Assembly: GCA_948146395.1 (NCBI GenBank)
Contig: OX411543.1
Coordinates: 29,093,558 to 29,157,557, forward strand
Direction of reading: 5' to 3'
DNA from: Fragum whitleyi
Taxonomy: Eukaryota > Mollusca > Bivalvia > Cardiida > Cardiidae
Length of the DNA: 64,000 nt
Shown here: positions 30,856 to 42,780 of the stretch, piece after piece
Numbering within the stretch: the stretch's first letter is position 1
How the letters are laid out: each line of letters begins with the position of its first letter
Made by a program: the position numbers and the translations under genes
The notes under the pieces: model-generated
The model's input: the letters and a program-made list of their open reading frames with translations, nothing else
What the model was told of the DNA's origin: nothing
Databases searched by the model: none

Positions 30856-32036
30856 AGCTAAGCTGAGCACAAAACGCTACAGGTGAGCTATTGTGATAAC
30901 TCACCGTCCGTCCATCATCCGTCAAAAATTTCTTGATACATTTCTCCTCCTTAACCTCTGGACCTATCAAGCTGAAGCATGGCAGGGATGTTCCTTGGGT
31001 GAGCTCTTCAAAAGCTGTTAAAAGAATTTAATTCTATCAAAAACTCTGGTTGTAATGGTAACAAATGGCAGAAAATCTTAGATATCTTCTCCCCCTAAAT
31101 CACTAGACCAAATCAAGCTAAAACTAAAGCAGTGATGTTCCATGGATAAATCTTTAAAATCTGTTAAAAGAATTTAATATCTTCAAAAACTCTGGTTTCC
31201 AGGGTAACAGAAAGGCTTGAAATTGGCCGAAAATTGCCAAAAAAAAAAAATCCTTCTCCCAAACAACTAGGCAAATCATGTTGAAACTTGCCACAGATGT
31301 TCCTTGAGTGAAGCTCTTCAAAAGTTGTTAATGGAAATTTCAATTCGTGCATAAACTCTGGTTTCCATGGTAACAGAAAGGTTTGTAATTGGTCGAAAAT
31401 TGACGGAAATCTTAGAAAAAGTTCCTCTTCACCTAAACTACTATTCCAATCAAGCTTAAACTAGACAGGGATGTTCCTGATGTAAATCTTTCAAAAAGTA
31501 TTAAAGGAATTCAATATCATCAAAAAGTCTGTTTTCCATGGTAACAGAAAGGTTGAAAATTAGCCGAAAATTGCATCAAAACTTAGAAAAAATCTTCTCT
31601 TCCTAAACTACTCTACAAATTAAGCTGAAACTTGGTAGGAGTGTTCCATGGATGAAGCTCTGCCAAAGTTAATAAAGATTTTTATTCACTAAAAAACTGG
31701 TTTCCATGGTAACGGAAACGTAAAAATGTCGAAAATCTTAGAAAAAATCATTGGGCCAATCAATCTTAAACTTGGCAAGTCACGTTGTTCTCAGTGTGTA
31801 GGTTTACGAAAGTTCTTAAAGAATTCAATTTCATCAATATCTCTGGTTGTCATGGTAACAGAGAGGTTGAAAATGTACAAAATAAGAAAATGAAGTAGGA
31901 CGAAATTAAAGTTTGTTTCTTTCAAAACCACCCTTAATGAACATAAAACAATCTGTGATATTTATAACATGGTTGACAAGTTATGCGTTGACTTACTCAG
32001 GTGAGCGATGAAGGACCATCATGGTCCTTTCGTTTT
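30856..32036 (+). repeat. Tandem-repeat element (type A head), about six ~170-bp units
   Basis: The head AGCTAAGCTGAGC…CAGGTGAGCTATTGTG is a relaxed form of the 10838 head, followed by ACCGTCCGTCCATCATCCGTC. Units contain TGGTTTCCATGGTAACAGAA, GAAAATTGCC and AATCAAGCTGAAACTTGGCA. The 3' end is CTCAGGTGAGCGATGAAGGA, hairpin GGACCATCATGGTCC and TTTCGTTTT. Confidence 0.88.
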
Positions 32037-33652
32037 CAATTAAGTCTCTGAATATCATCTGATTTTCTCGAAGGATTGTTCAATAATCAATTAAAGAAGA
32101 TTCCGTTCAAAAATGGAGTAGATCCACCAAGGAATACTTGAACAGAATTGGCATTAGGAAAGTTACTTAAAATAACATCAATTCAGCTTGTTCAGTGGCA
32201 ATAAAGTTCATGATTATTGTCTAGAAACTTCCCCAGAAGTTATAGTTGTTCTTTTGGGATTTTGGGGAAATAGATGAGACCAGTGGGAAAACAAGGGAAC
32301 TCAAATGTGTCCTTTGGATTTTCACTGATGTTATGGTTCATACCATCATAAATACCCAGTTATCATTCCAGATCTACCTTTAACCTTCCACAGTGTGTTC
32401 ACATGTAAGGTTACAAGGAATGTCCGTTCGGAAAGTTGAGCGTATTTAGATGAAACAAAGCAAATCGGACCTAGTTGATTTTTACTTTCCTTTATTTAGT
32501 TTGTGTGAAGTCGCCAATTATGTTCGATTTTCTTGGAACTTGTGTTGGATGGCTCTCAGTAATAACTATTCCCTTCCGCCGGTGAACTTGACTGAATTGG
32601 AACGGGCTTGTAGATAAACTTAGGTTACGCAAAGAATCTTTATTCAAAATAATAAAGGGGTGCACTCCATATTGAATTTTTATGCATTCTTTGCTGGACA
32701 ATGATGTTCCTAAAATATTACACTGAAATAAGGGATCGAAAATGTGCCATGATAGCAGGAAGAGCGTCTCTTGGGCCTCATTGGCCTCTTATTTATTGGG
32801 GTTTTTTTTTTGAACTCTTGCTAAATATGTGACACAAGTGAAATCAATGTATTTTTGGGGCGTATGAGTGAAACGCTGTTACAATTGTTGGGTCTACAAT
32901 CTTTTGTTCTTCTTTCTTGCCTGACATCCGAAGGAAAATTGGAATGCTTTCAAAATGTCAGTAGATATGACATGTTTTATTATTTAACAGAGAAAAATAT
33001 TGCTATTTTACGAATAGTGCCATTCGTTATTAATTCCGAAGAAAGCACGTGCAAAGCCAAATATGCATTATCAGACAGTTATTTATCTAAACTACAGGTG
33101 TCAAGTTAAGGTCAATAAAACCTGTCTATATCTCAAGCTAGTTCTTTTTGTTGCTTAAGTTTAAGCTTTTCTCTCCTTTACTATTTGCATAAATCACATA
33201 TAAATTAAAGCCATTCAAATTACATAGCATGATGTGATCTTGTGAATACTAACTCTTGAGGAGAGGTCCCCTTTGATAAAGACGTTTGACTTCATTGAGG
33301 GCTATTTCTTGTCAAAATAGAGTTAAATAATATCCAGGAATGGGATGGGCTTGGTGATCTTACACATTTTTGCTCTTGAATGAAATGAAATCTTATCCAT
33401 TCAGGACTTGTATGAACTTGATGATACTCACTTTATTGGAATTTAAAATTTAATGTTTTATGGACTTAATTAATTTAATTTTAGTTCATCTATAATGTAA
33501 ATACTTTATTAAAAATGGTTACATTATAGTAATGAAAGATAATAGTAATTTTCTAAATTGTGATATAATCTTTTCTAAAAAAAATAAAAATAATAATAGA
33601 TTTAATATATAGATCATAATTTTAAGAAAATTTATTTGTAAATATCAATATT
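32037..33652. other. Intergenic stretch; one unassigned 84-codon frame
   Basis: The frame at 32855-33109 (plus) begins MGRMSETLLQLLGLQSF. It has no recognisable domain and no splice context I trust. The rest is AT-rich, with simple A/T runs near 33560-33620. Confidence 0.35.
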
Positions 33653-34010
33653 TATAATATGACCGACGTCGCCGGAGTGAAATAATCCCGTTGAATATTT
33701 TTGATATTACACGGGTGTTATTACACTAGTGGAATAACTATGCAAATGAGCTCAGAGCGAATAGCAACGCTATATTGTAACCACGAAAATGACGTCATAA
33801 TCTGTTTTGTGACGTCATTTTGAAACGGCGTTATAAGTTTCGAGGAAAATTGAAACGTTGAATTTCAAGACTTTTGACGATTTTCGCTAAAATTCTGGTC
33901 ATCTTGTAAACTGAATATAAAATTTGTGTTCATAAAATACAGAATTTATTAAACTCGTCCGATGATGAAAAAACAGATAAAAACTCGGCCCAGCCAATCA
34001 GAAAAGAGCG
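33653..34010 (+). mobile_element. Three-copy dispersed element, copy 3 (3' end replaced)
   Basis: TATAATATGACCGACGTCGC… and GTTATTACACTAGTGGAATA match copies 1 and 2. After AACAGATAAAAACTCGGC the sequence departs and a reverse-transcriptase fragment follows. Confidence 0.82.
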
Positions 34011-34017
34011 ACTCCAT

Positions 34018-34149
34018 GATATAACCTGTGGAGATACGCCATACTCTTGGAGAATATAGAGCACCTTTTGATGGTTGACCTTATCAAAAGCCTTACTGAA
34101 ATCCAAGAGTATCAGGTCAGTTTGCTTACCAGCAGAGATGTTTCTGAAG
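34018..34149 (-). pseudogene. LINE reverse-transcriptase fragment
   Basis: The minus strand reads KQTDLILLDFSKAFDKVNHQ then KVLYILQEYGVSPQVIS. This includes RT motif A with its catalytic aspartate. Only about 40 residues remain. It is a different sequence from the RT at 21088 and sits about 630 bases upstream of the IQGAP start. Confidence 0.8.
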
Positions 34150-34774
34150 AGACACTTAGTTCATTTTAGAGACATAGATCTAGAATAATATATTTATGTC
34201 TCTGTTCATTTGTAACTGTTCATTTGTAACTGTCTCATGTATTATGTTGTTTGTCTGTCCGTAAATAGCGATACATCGCTAATGTTATATAGATACCGAC
34301 TGTAAATGAAATTTGTATTTGTATGAGACTTTAGCGAAACCAGAGTATCGTTCGTATATATACGAAAATATATTTAATCGAACTCGACTTCAGAAGGTCA
34401 AAGGTTAACATACCCACAAGTCCCGCGCAAATTAGAAAAGGGGACGAAAGACGGAAATATGAGCTTGAAGTTAATGATGTTGACAGCTATCGTGTGGGAA
34501 GGATTTAAATGAGTGATTTATCATTAAGGAATTTATTAAATGTGTATGTTATTAGACAGATTGATAATCTAACTTTCAATAGTTCAACATATCGCTGTCA
34601 CTCGGAATTTCCACAAAATATCGTGGGTTATCAACAGAAAACGCTTGATTGATTTTATTGACTTTGTTTACATTTTGTTACGGTAGCAAAGTTTTTAGTG
34701 TTACATATAATTCGGATTACTTGTTTTGTTATGTGATAATTAGCTTTTAGTTGCGATTGAAGCAACACATAGAA
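34150..34774 (+). promoter_or_regulatory. Presumed promoter/5'UTR region of the IQGAP-like gene
   Basis: Unique-looking sequence between the RT fragment and the first ATG. No clear TATA box or CpG island is visible, and a 5'UTR intron cannot be excluded. Assigned by position only. Confidence 0.35.
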
Positions 34775-34934
34775 ATGTCTTCAGAAAACGGCGAGGTGTT
34801 ATTGGAAGGGGAGAGTGTCAATGCTGAACAAGTGATCGGGGTGAACGGAGTTGACAATGTGGATTCTAAATCTAAACGATTATCAATGACAAAAGAGCCA
34901 CCACAAACAGCTCCAAAACCCAAACGGTCAACAG
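34775..34934 (+). CDS. IQGAP: IQGAP exon 1 (codons 1-53 + 1 base)
   Basis: Starts MSSENGEVLLEGESVNAEQV and ends TAPKPKRST. Donor AACAG|GTATAA. It is acidic and unconserved. Phase 1 fits exon 2 exactly. Confidence 0.82.
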
Positions 34935-37900
34935 GTATAAAATATGGGGAGGGCTGTTATGCTTGATTTGGTATCAAAACTTTGTAACTACAGCATGTAA
35001 AGACTGTACCTACAATTTTTTGTCTATAAAATCCTGGGAGTGGCAACTGAATTGATTTTTTCTAACTTCTCAATTTTGCACATAATCTGTCAAAAATCAT
35101 TGTGGGTTTGTGTGTGTGTGGGGGGGGGGGGGAAGGGGGGGGGATAGGGCTCCTTTCCTCCCCCTTCTATCCCCAAACACTCTAGTAGAGATTTATGTAC
35201 TTTGTCTTACTTGGTGATGAGATGATTCTAGGCTGCTGCCTTTGTGATCCTTCTTGTTTGGTGTATGAATGTGTTGCCTGTTTCCGATTTATATATATGT
35301 TGGGCATAAACTTAATTTGCTTATTTTTCCAACTATTTGCATTTATGTCCTTGGAATGCAATACTATTTTTGGACTGGTTGCATCCGATGAAATTTGTAA
35401 CTGCCAAAATTGAGACTAAGATCACTCTAGCCCTACTTTCCTGTTGGCCTTCTATAAATACATTTGGTAGAGAAAAGAAAATATGATTTAGTTTTACAAT
35501 AATTATACAGTGACAGAGCCTGTGGGGGAAGCACCTTTGAGTAGATAGCAACAATCCCCCCTCTCCCCCTGTTTGTCAATTTGAACACCTTTACAGAAAT
35601 CTAGGATCCAACACAGTTATGGACCATTGATTTTTTGCTCTGTGTTGGTTGCTGTTGTTCAAAATTAAGAACAACAATGCCACAGATGAGATCAGAGTAC
35701 TTCAATCATACATGAAGTTGCCCTACATTGTGGGTACTTATCAGAATCATATTATTGACACAATTCAAATTAGAACCCCCAGCGTTTCATTGAGAAATAA
35801 ACATTTTAGACTGACATTATCCATTCGTGAATGTACCTCTGAAAACAGTTTTATTTCACCTTGCATACTTGTTTTGGAACAGATCTGGGGTGATGTAAAT
35901 GGTGGAGTTATTTCACCAAACTTTTGTTTTATGTATTCATTATCATGAAATATAATTCTTTGTTTCATGAACCAAGGAAGAATATTCTGTTACGACAATA
36001 TGTTAAGGGTTACAGGTGTAAATTTATACCTTTCCACTTCTGTGCATTAAATTACATCCTAATTTACATACTGTTATACACTGTATAATTTGTTAATGTC
36101 AGCCCTTATCATTATCTGTCTGCAACATTTTGTCAACAATTTCTCATCTATTGACCTTATTGCTAAGGTCAAGCACAATATTTGTTGAACTGTGGCCCTT
36201 TGTTTTAAATAGCTTTTTTAAAAAAAAATGCTAAAAATGTGTATGAAATGAATAATAGGCAATTTTCTGTAAAGGTGCTTTATCATGTGAAAGACCCCCC
36301 CCCCTCCCTCCCCCCACCAAAAAAAGGAAAATTAATTACATTAATTAACCAAAATCTTTACATTTTATTACCATAATACTGTTCAATGTTTATATTTGAA
36401 ATTGACATATTTGTTTCTTGTTACTTGGATATTGAAACACACATGTTATTTTGCATCTGTTGTAGCTGTGATTCGTCCTTAACTATTTCCTGTTTTACAA
36501 AATTTTGGACCTTCCCAAATTCAAAGGTTTTGCAGACGAAAATTTAAAGTGGACATTATTTAAAAAAATAACAAATCAGTAGGGTAGAAAATAGTGTGGA
36601 ATAAGAAGAAATTGCTTCTCAGAAGCAATTTCTTCTTTTTTTCACAATGTTTTCTCAATCATAAAATCACAGACACGTAAAAAGCAGGGATTAAACAGCA
36701 AAGGGTTAAACCCATCACTAGGCAATCCAGCATTTCTGTCTTGGCTTAACTGGCTGTGTGGTTAGTGTGCCAAATCTAAAGTTAGGTGGGTTGTTAGCTT
36801 ACTGAGCACAACATGCTTAAGGTGAGCTTTCACGATCATGGAATGTCAGTGGTCCATTCAGCATTGTGGGCCATCAGAAATCGACAATTTATGTGTTTAC
36901 ATTCTAGAGGCCACAATATTTGCTCAATCTTTATGAAACTTGGTCAAAATGTGTGTCAGGTCACAAGGATGTACCCTACTAAATGGGAAGGATCTATGTG
37001 GTATCACAGGAAACGGGGTCTTAATGACAATTTTCTTGTTTACACTCTAGTGATCACGAATAATGCACATACACTCTAGAGGCCACTTGTCACAATCTTC
37101 ACAAAACTTTTGTCAGATTGTTTGAACAAGAAGGATGTTATATAGTGGAAATTTTGAAAATCATTTTCTCAGAATCTAATTGATAGATATCAACCAAATT
37201 TCACTGGAATGATCCTTGAGTGACCCTATTATCAGTCTACAAAGAAATATTGTGATCGGATGGAAAATAGCATTTTATGGGCGGAGGTCATTTCTCTATA
37301 TCTTATCTAGTGGAAACTTTGCAAATCATTTTCTCAGAATCTGATTTTTGGATATCAACCAAATTTCACTGGTATGATCCTTGAGTGACCCTTTATCAGT
37401 GTACCAAAAATTATACTGATTGGATGCAAAATATGTATTTTATGGGTGGAGGTCATTTCTCTATATATTATATAGTGGAAAATTTTCAAATCATTTTCTC
37501 AGAATCTGATTTTTGGATATCAACCAAATTTCACTGGTATGATCCTTGAGTGACCCTTTATCAGTGCACAAAAAATTATTTTGATTGGATGAAAAATATG
37601 TTTTTTATAGGCGGAGGTCATTCCTCAATATGTTAAATAGTGGAAACTATGAAAATCATTTTCTCAGAATGTAACTGATGGATATCAATCAAACTTTCTC
37701 GGTATGATCTTTGGGTGACCCATTATCATGCAGCCAGAAATTATTTTGATTTGATGAAAAATATGTCTTTTAAGAGTGGAGGTCATTTCTCTATCTGTTA
37801 CATAGTTGAAACTTTCAAAATTATTTTCAACATCAGTAGAACCCAAAATATCTAAAAATCTAGTCAAAACATTTATTTACTTTTACAAGAATTTCAAGCC

Positions 37901-38265
37901 TGTGGAGCGACTCAAGCCATTCATGGCTTTCTAGTTTCAATACTGTCATAAATCCAATGTTTTTGATACTATTGGAATTATCTCGATGAGACAATTGAAA
38001 TGAGTACCCACAATAAAGGATTTCATTGAGGATTTAAGAATTTAGTTTGGCATTATCCCATCTAATACAAATGAATACACGTATGCCGAATTTAACTTGC
38101 TGTAACTCTTTCTTCAGGCAGTGTAAGTGAGGCCCCATCACACCACCACCATCATCAACAACATCAACAACAACAACATGGACACCTGTCGGCGGAGGAG
38201 ATGGATCAGCAGAGAAAACAGCAGGTAGCTTATGAGTACCTGTGTCACCTGGAGGAGAGCAAAAT
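34775..38265 (+). CDS. IQGAP: IQGAP-type Ras GTPase-activating-like scaffold, 5' end only (spans intron 1)
   Basis: Exon 1 (34775-34934, ending in phase 1) and exon 2 (38118-38265) join to 102 codons plus two bases. Residues 77-102, LSAEEMDQQRKQQVAYEYLC then HLEESK, match the invariant IQGAP segment just before the calponin-homology domain (family pattern LTAEEMD..R…AYEYLCHLEEAK). IQGAPs bind actin through that domain and bind calmodulin/myosin light chains, Cdc42 and Rac further on, linking cytoskeleton to junction signalling; none of that part lies in the window. The N-terminal ~75 residues are longer than in vertebrates, acidic then His/Gln-rich (residues 62-76). The start is the first ATG in a frame that stays open upstream to 34751 without another ATG. 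No third exon was found to 64000. Confidence 0.88.
35110..35150 (+). repeat. (TG)n / poly(G) low-complexity tract
   Basis: GTGTGTGTG is followed by a run of 14 G, AA, then 9 G. Length is likely polymorphic or error-prone. Confidence 0.85.
35160..36478. other. IQGAP intron 1, left part: remnants only
   Basis: A weak relative of the AGAGCTATA MITE family lies near 35690-35840 (CTTATCAG…ACATTTTAGACTGACATTAT). A poly(C) run lies at 36295-36304. No exon is seen. Confidence 0.4.
36479..36709. mobile_element. TTAA-flanked piggyBac-like MITE, copy 2 (IQGAP intron 1)
   Basis: TTAACTATTTCCTGTTTTAC at the left and the inverse of …CAGCAAAGGGTTAA at the right, with TTAA at both tips. The central hairpin is AAGAAGAAATTGCTTCTCAG / AAGCAATTTCTTCTT. 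It lies in the opposite orientation to 7027-7244. Confidence 0.82.
36796..37937 (+). repeat. Chimeric tandem-repeat element: type A head on a different unit and tail
   Basis: The head AGCTTACTGAGC…GCTTAAGGTGAGCT and a type A-like first part (about 36796-37130) are followed by four ~175-bp units (TAGTGGAAA…CATTTTCTCAGAAT, CAACCAAATTTCACTGG, GGCGGAGGTCATTTCTCTAT). These units, and the tail CAAGCCATTCATGGCTTTCT-AGTTT, are the ones in the element at 44103-46134. Confidence 0.82.
37945..38070. repeat. Fragment of the AGAGCTATA MITE family
   Basis: TTGGAATTATCTCGATGAGA and CAATTGAAATGAGTACCCAC resemble the internal palindrome of 5442-5860. It ends about 50 bases before IQGAP exon 2. Confidence 0.6.
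38118..38265 (+). CDS. IQGAP: IQGAP exon 2 (rest of codon 54 to codon 102 + 2 bases)
   Basis: Acceptor CTTTCTTCAG|GCAGTG and donor AGCAAAAT|GTAAGT. It encodes the His/Gln-rich stretch and then the conserved EEMD…AYEYLCHLEES segment. The CAC/CAA-rich part (38142-38180) is a trinucleotide-like repeat that may vary in length. Confidence 0.9.
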
Positions 38266-38304
38266 GTAAGTCCAGGACCATGGCTTAAAACTGCTTAGGT
38301 TTTT

Positions 38305-38391
38305 TATGCCCCACCCCCTTTCAAGAAGAGGGGGTATATTGCTTTGCACTTGATGGTCAGTTGGTCAGTCAGTCTGTCCGTAGACCTTTTT
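38305..38391 (+). repeat. Head of a CCCC…GGGGGTATATTG tandem-repeat element, interrupted
   Basis: ATGCCCCACCCCCTTT…AAGAGGGGGTATATTG followed by GTCAGTCAGTCTGTCCGTAG resembles the head at 29071. It is cut within CCTTTT by the next element. Confidence 0.7.
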
Positions 38392-39102
38392 AGCTCACCT
38401 GAGCACATCGTGCTCAAGATCATTGAATGTCCATCATGCTTCCTCAGATGTCAACAATTTAAGTGTTTACACTGTAGAGGGCACAAATATGGCTCAATCT
38501 TCATGAAACTTGGTCAGAATGTTTTTCAGGTCACAAAGATGAAGTCCTTTGAAAATGGGAAGGATCTATGTCATGTCACAGGAAAAGGAGGCCTTAATGA
38601 CAATTTTCTTGTTTACCCTCTAGAGGCCACAAAAGTGGTCCAATCTTCATGAAGCTTAGTCAGAATAATTGTTAGGTCACAAGGATCAATCCTTTTGAAA
38701 ATGGGAAGGATGCATCTGTTATCACAGGAAAGGGGGCCTTAATGACAGTTATCTTTTCTACACTCAAGAGACACACAAGTATTGTCCAATCGTCTTGAAC
38801 CTTTGACATAATTTTACAGGTCACAAGGATGTAACGACAGTTTTCTTGTTTACACAAAAATAGTCCAATCCTCCTGAAACTTGGTCAGAATATTTGTCAG
38901 GTCACTAGGATGAACCTATTGAAAAGGGGAATGATTCATGATATCACAGGAAAATGGGCCTTAGTGACTATAATCCTCTTTACACTCTAGTGGCCACAAA
39001 TCATGAAAAGTACAGTTATTATTTAAGCTTGAAAATTTGATAATTATCAATTGAGACAAAGATAAGGTGAGCTATATAGGACCATCATGGTTCTCTTGTT
39101 TT
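38392..39102 (+). repeat. Tandem-repeat element, type A head, ~160-bp units (IQGAP intron 2)
   Basis: Head AGCTCACCTGAGCACATCGT-GCTCAAG. Units contain CTCTAGAGGCCACAAA, CAATCTTCATGAAACTTGGT and AGGTCACAAGGATG. The tail is AAGGTGAGCTATATAGGACC then ATCATGGTTCTCTTGTTTT. It sits directly in the head of another element (nested). Confidence 0.85.
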
Positions 39103-39514
39103 GTTTATTGCCCTTTGTAAATTAAAAAAGAATAGGCCACCAACCTTCTCTTATGGGGGGGGGGGGCATAAATGTTTTTCAAGCATCTCTTGCTTACTAT
39201 GAAACTAGGGTTGTTTACAGGCCCCCAGCCCTTCCCCTCAAAGAATTCTTTCCTTATAAATGCCTTTTACCCTAATAGAACAATTTTTCTCACTTAAACA
39301 AAGTTCTGTTTAGAAAATGTATTTCTTGCTTAAATTGTTTGTGTATTCCTCTTTAAAGATTATTCTGTTGGTTTTATTCTAACACCTTGTAACTACATTT
39401 TACTTAGTTACTTAGTTCTAACTTTATACCCAAATGAATCATTTTGTCAAAATTCAATAACTTTCTAAATTCTACCAGTAAATCAATCAGTAAAATTTCC
39501 CCTACTGATGTATT

Positions 39515-39535
39515 CCCCCCCCCCCCCCCCCCCCA
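39515..39535 (+). repeat. Poly(C) tract
   Basis: About 19 consecutive C, followed by AAATTAAGGG. Length is likely unstable. Confidence 0.85.
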
Positions 39536-39736
39536 AATTAAGGGCCATGGGCCCCTTCCCCCAACCTAAAAAAAGTCCTGCACTGTTTTTGCTATGGCAA
39601 CAACTCCTACCATGCTGAACCCAGAAAATTTCTGCTTTGTAAGGAAGTAAAGACAAAGATCAGCCTAAATACAGGTGCAGTCTGATCTTAATCTACACAC
39701 CCTTTGACCCTTCAAGCCTGAGTTGTTTGTTGTTAT

Positions 39737-40625
39737 TATACCCCCGCAAAATGAATGTTTTCGGGGGTATACTGGAATCAACCTGTCTGTCTGTCTGTCT
39801 GTCCGTGCGTCTGTCTGTCCGTCCGTCTGTGGACACATATAGTAGTAAATTTGTGTTTGAAGTTTTGCAAGACGCAATTTTCAGGTCCCAACTTCCCCTG
39901 GTTCATGAATTATCTCCCCTTGAACGTAGACATCTTATTTGATACCATGTACTTATAATTTTGTGTTGCGAACTCCTCCTTCAATTTTCATACATTAGTT
40001 ATGAAACATAATACAAACATTCATAACATAATAAGGTTTTGCAAGACGCAAATTTCAAGTCTCAATTCCCCCTGGTTCATGAATTATTTCCCCTTGAACT
40101 AAGACAATTTTTCCTATTTGTTACCATGTACTTATAGTTTTGTGTCGCAAACTCCTCCTTCAATTTTCATTCAATTATAATGAAACATTATTCAAATATT
40201 GATCACAAGTTGAAGTTTTGCAAGACACAAATTTCAAGTGTCAACTCTCCCTGGTTCATGAATTATCTCCCCTTTATTTTAAGACATTTTTTCCTATTTG
40301 TTACCATGTACTTATAATTTTGTGTCGCAAACTTCTCCTTCAATTTTCATTCAATAATTATAAAACATTATACAAACATTCATCACATGTTGAAGTTATG
40401 CAAGACGCAAATTTCAAGTCTCAATTCCCCCTGGTTCATGAATTATTTCCCCTTGAACTTAGAAATTTTTTCCTATTTTTTACCATGAACTTATCATTTT
40501 GTGTCACAAACTCCTCCTTCAATTTTCATTCAATTGTAATGAAACATTATACAGATATTGTTCACAAGTTGAAGTTTTGCAAGACACAAATTTCAAGTGT
40601 CAACTCTACCAGCTTCATGAAATTC
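39737..40625 (+). repeat. Tandem-repeat element, TATACCCCCG…CGGGGGTATA head, copy 1
   Basis: The head hairpin arms at 39737-39746 and 39762-39771 are exact. A (CTGT/CCGT)n tract follows, then five ~175-180-bp units with GAAGTTTTGCAAGACGCAAT, CCCTGGTTCATGAATTAT and CAAACTCCTCCTTCAATTTT. The unit order breaks off near 40625. Confidence 0.88.
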
Positions 40626-40792
40626 CTTTCGCTACGGATTTTTATGCAATTTAGTTCCTGATTAAAGATCCATTTATGACAAAAGGAAAAAGGAAAATGG
40701 ACTTGTCCACTCACTTGCTTAAAAGCTCATGTCGGACAAGTCAGACATGGAAATTCTACATTCCTGCATTCAACAAAATTCAGTTTTGCAAT

Positions 40793-41326
40793 GTCGCCTG
40801 AACGGGTCCTGAATTAGTTGTTTTTCAGCCGGGCCACAATTAGAAATCAGCTCCTATCAGGGCTTGTGTTAGTGTTTGATAATGGGGAGTCACTGACTTC
40901 TCACTTAAGAAATTCTGGGGGTCAAATCTGATTTTAAAAGGGTCAAAATGACAGAATAAGCAATTAATAAGTAGAATTATGCATATTTTAGAGTCATTTT
41001 AACTGTGTCTTGTAATGATATGAAATTTGTAGAACTTAAAATTGTAACCCATGAAAATCTTAAGTATAAAACCATGTTTTGACCCTTAGTAATTCCTCTC
41101 AAGGGGGTCAAAATGACAATGGGTCAATTTAAGACATTTTCAGATTTTTCAGGGTCAAAACCCTGGTTTAAGGTTCAAACTTGAGCCCTACCATTTTCAA
41201 ATTATACCGTGCACATGCCCGCAAAACAGGTTTGATTTGAATATGGTTTGCAACATCTTGTCAGCCGGAATATAGAGCTGATTTCTAATTGTGGCCTGGC
41301 TAAAAAACAAGACTCGTTTGGGCGAC
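40793..41326. mobile_element. Inverted-repeat element GTCGCC…GGCGAC carrying a nested hAT-like element
   Basis: Outer arms at 40829-40853 (CCGGGCCACAATTAGAAATC-AGCTC) and 41275-41299 are inverted with one mismatch. Outermost GTCGCC and GGCGAC also pair. The inner element starts CAGGGCTTGTG near 40858 and ends TTGAGCCCT near 41189, with GGGTCAAAATGACA repeats inside. Confidence 0.72.
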
Positions 41327-41701
41327 AAATAAGTTGGCCCAATGTGTGGTAGATATTTATTGTTTGACTAGAGGTTACAGTTTAAATCATACTTGACCAT
41401 TTTGATTTGGAGGATTTTTCTCTTGATATTTCTAAGTGCCTTTGTTGTTTAAGAGGTGTACAGATAAGATTATATACAGATGAATTGGGTCCTCCTTGAA
41501 ATGAGAATTGGTGTCAATTCAAAGCTTTTGCTGGATGATTCTTATGTAAATCTGAAAATAGAGATATGATTTAAAGGAAATTAGTCTTACAACAACAAAA
41601 TGGGATCAAGGTCTATGTCAAAATTTGTCCTAATTATACATGTATTATAATTTCTACATTATGGAATATAAAACGTAATAATTAATTTGACACCAATGTC
41701 A

Positions 41702-41970
41702 GCCGCCGTCATAGGGCAGTTGGTTGTGCATTGGACTGTCAATCAAGAGGTCCTGGGTTCAATCACTCATTCTTTCCGACTATTTATCTCTACCGATGGG
41801 TTGATAATCGTAGACCTATGTGAGATAGTAGCTGGAGTCTAGGAAAAGATGTGATGGTTGTACTGGTGAGAGAAATACCAGGAATCCATTGTTTTTGTGC
41901 TCCAGCTGCCACAATATAACTGAAAAAATGTTGAAAGCAGCTTTAAACTACACTCAATTAATCAATTAAT
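41702..41970 (+). mobile_element. tRNA-derived SINE, nearly full length
   Basis: The head GCCGCCGTCATAGGGCAGTT has an A-box, a CTGTCAA loop and a decayed B-box (GGGTTCAATC). The body GGGTTGATAATCGTAGACCT, CTGGTGAGAGAAATACCAGG and TATAACTGAAAAAATGTTGA follows, with a tail of CAATTAATCAATTAAT. Same family as 57253. Confidence 0.88.
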
Positions 41971-42780
41971 TGACACCAATGTCACACATAATCTGTAGAA
42001 GTACTCTTTAGATGTATCGTCAAGGTCAAGGTCACACTTTGGTTTGCAGATTCAACATATGTAGTCTTGGGGAAATCATCATCATCATAGAAAGTTTGAT
42101 TAAACTCTCTGTTTTATTCTGCATTATTATTGTTCTTGCAAGGAGGAGCTTAGTCATGATGTGATTTGGCAAATTTACTTTTCAGTTTTTTTTGTTATTT
42201 CAAAAGATATTCGGCAATTACCAATTACTCGTGAAAATAATTGTATCCTTAAATGAAAAGGATAAACATGCTAAACAAGCAATAGTGAACACATTTCATC
42301 CTTGGGTAACTAAAATTTGTAACTTCAGCAGCTGAAGTTACATGGATCGGTTACCCACCAACGATTCAACAGTTCAAGTTTATATTATCGACTCCCTATC
42401 AAAGTTAGTAAATGACAACAAAAGCTGATTACTTTAACCTTAAATGCAAAAACCAATTACTTAGGCCCAGCCCTGCCAGGGCAAAAATCATGGATTATGC
42501 CATCGCCAGATTGTTGACCAAACACATTTGAACAAGAAGTGAATAACAAAATTTATTTGATTCTTAAACAAACAGCCAAACTGAGTAAGCCATGCCAACA
42601 AAAGATGCTGTATTAATTTCTCCAAAATTTTTCTGTATCCATGAATTTAGTCACTCAACCAAGTTGGTTAACCCTTTTCTTTCTGTTGAAGCTGTTGAAT
42701 TATTTTGTTGATAGTTAATCTCTTGCTGAAAGGCAGAGTGACAATGTTTTGGCATTTCTAGGTCAGCTGTTTCCAGAGAA
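41971..42780. other. Intronic stretch with one exact palindrome
   Basis: Apart from the palindrome at 42318-42342 nothing is recognised. No IQGAP exon is seen on the plus strand. Confidence 0.4.
42318..42342. repeat. Exact 12-bp palindrome TGTAACTTCAGC-A-GCTGAAGTTACA
   Basis: Perfect arms around a single base, flanked by GGGTAAC (42305) and GTTACCC (42350), which also pair. It is the core of a small inverted element. Confidence 0.8.

Noticed and set aside
40218..40661. 147-codon plus-strand frame
   Set aside because: Arises from the ~175-bp tandem units of the 39737 element; the homologous units at 55737 have many stops.
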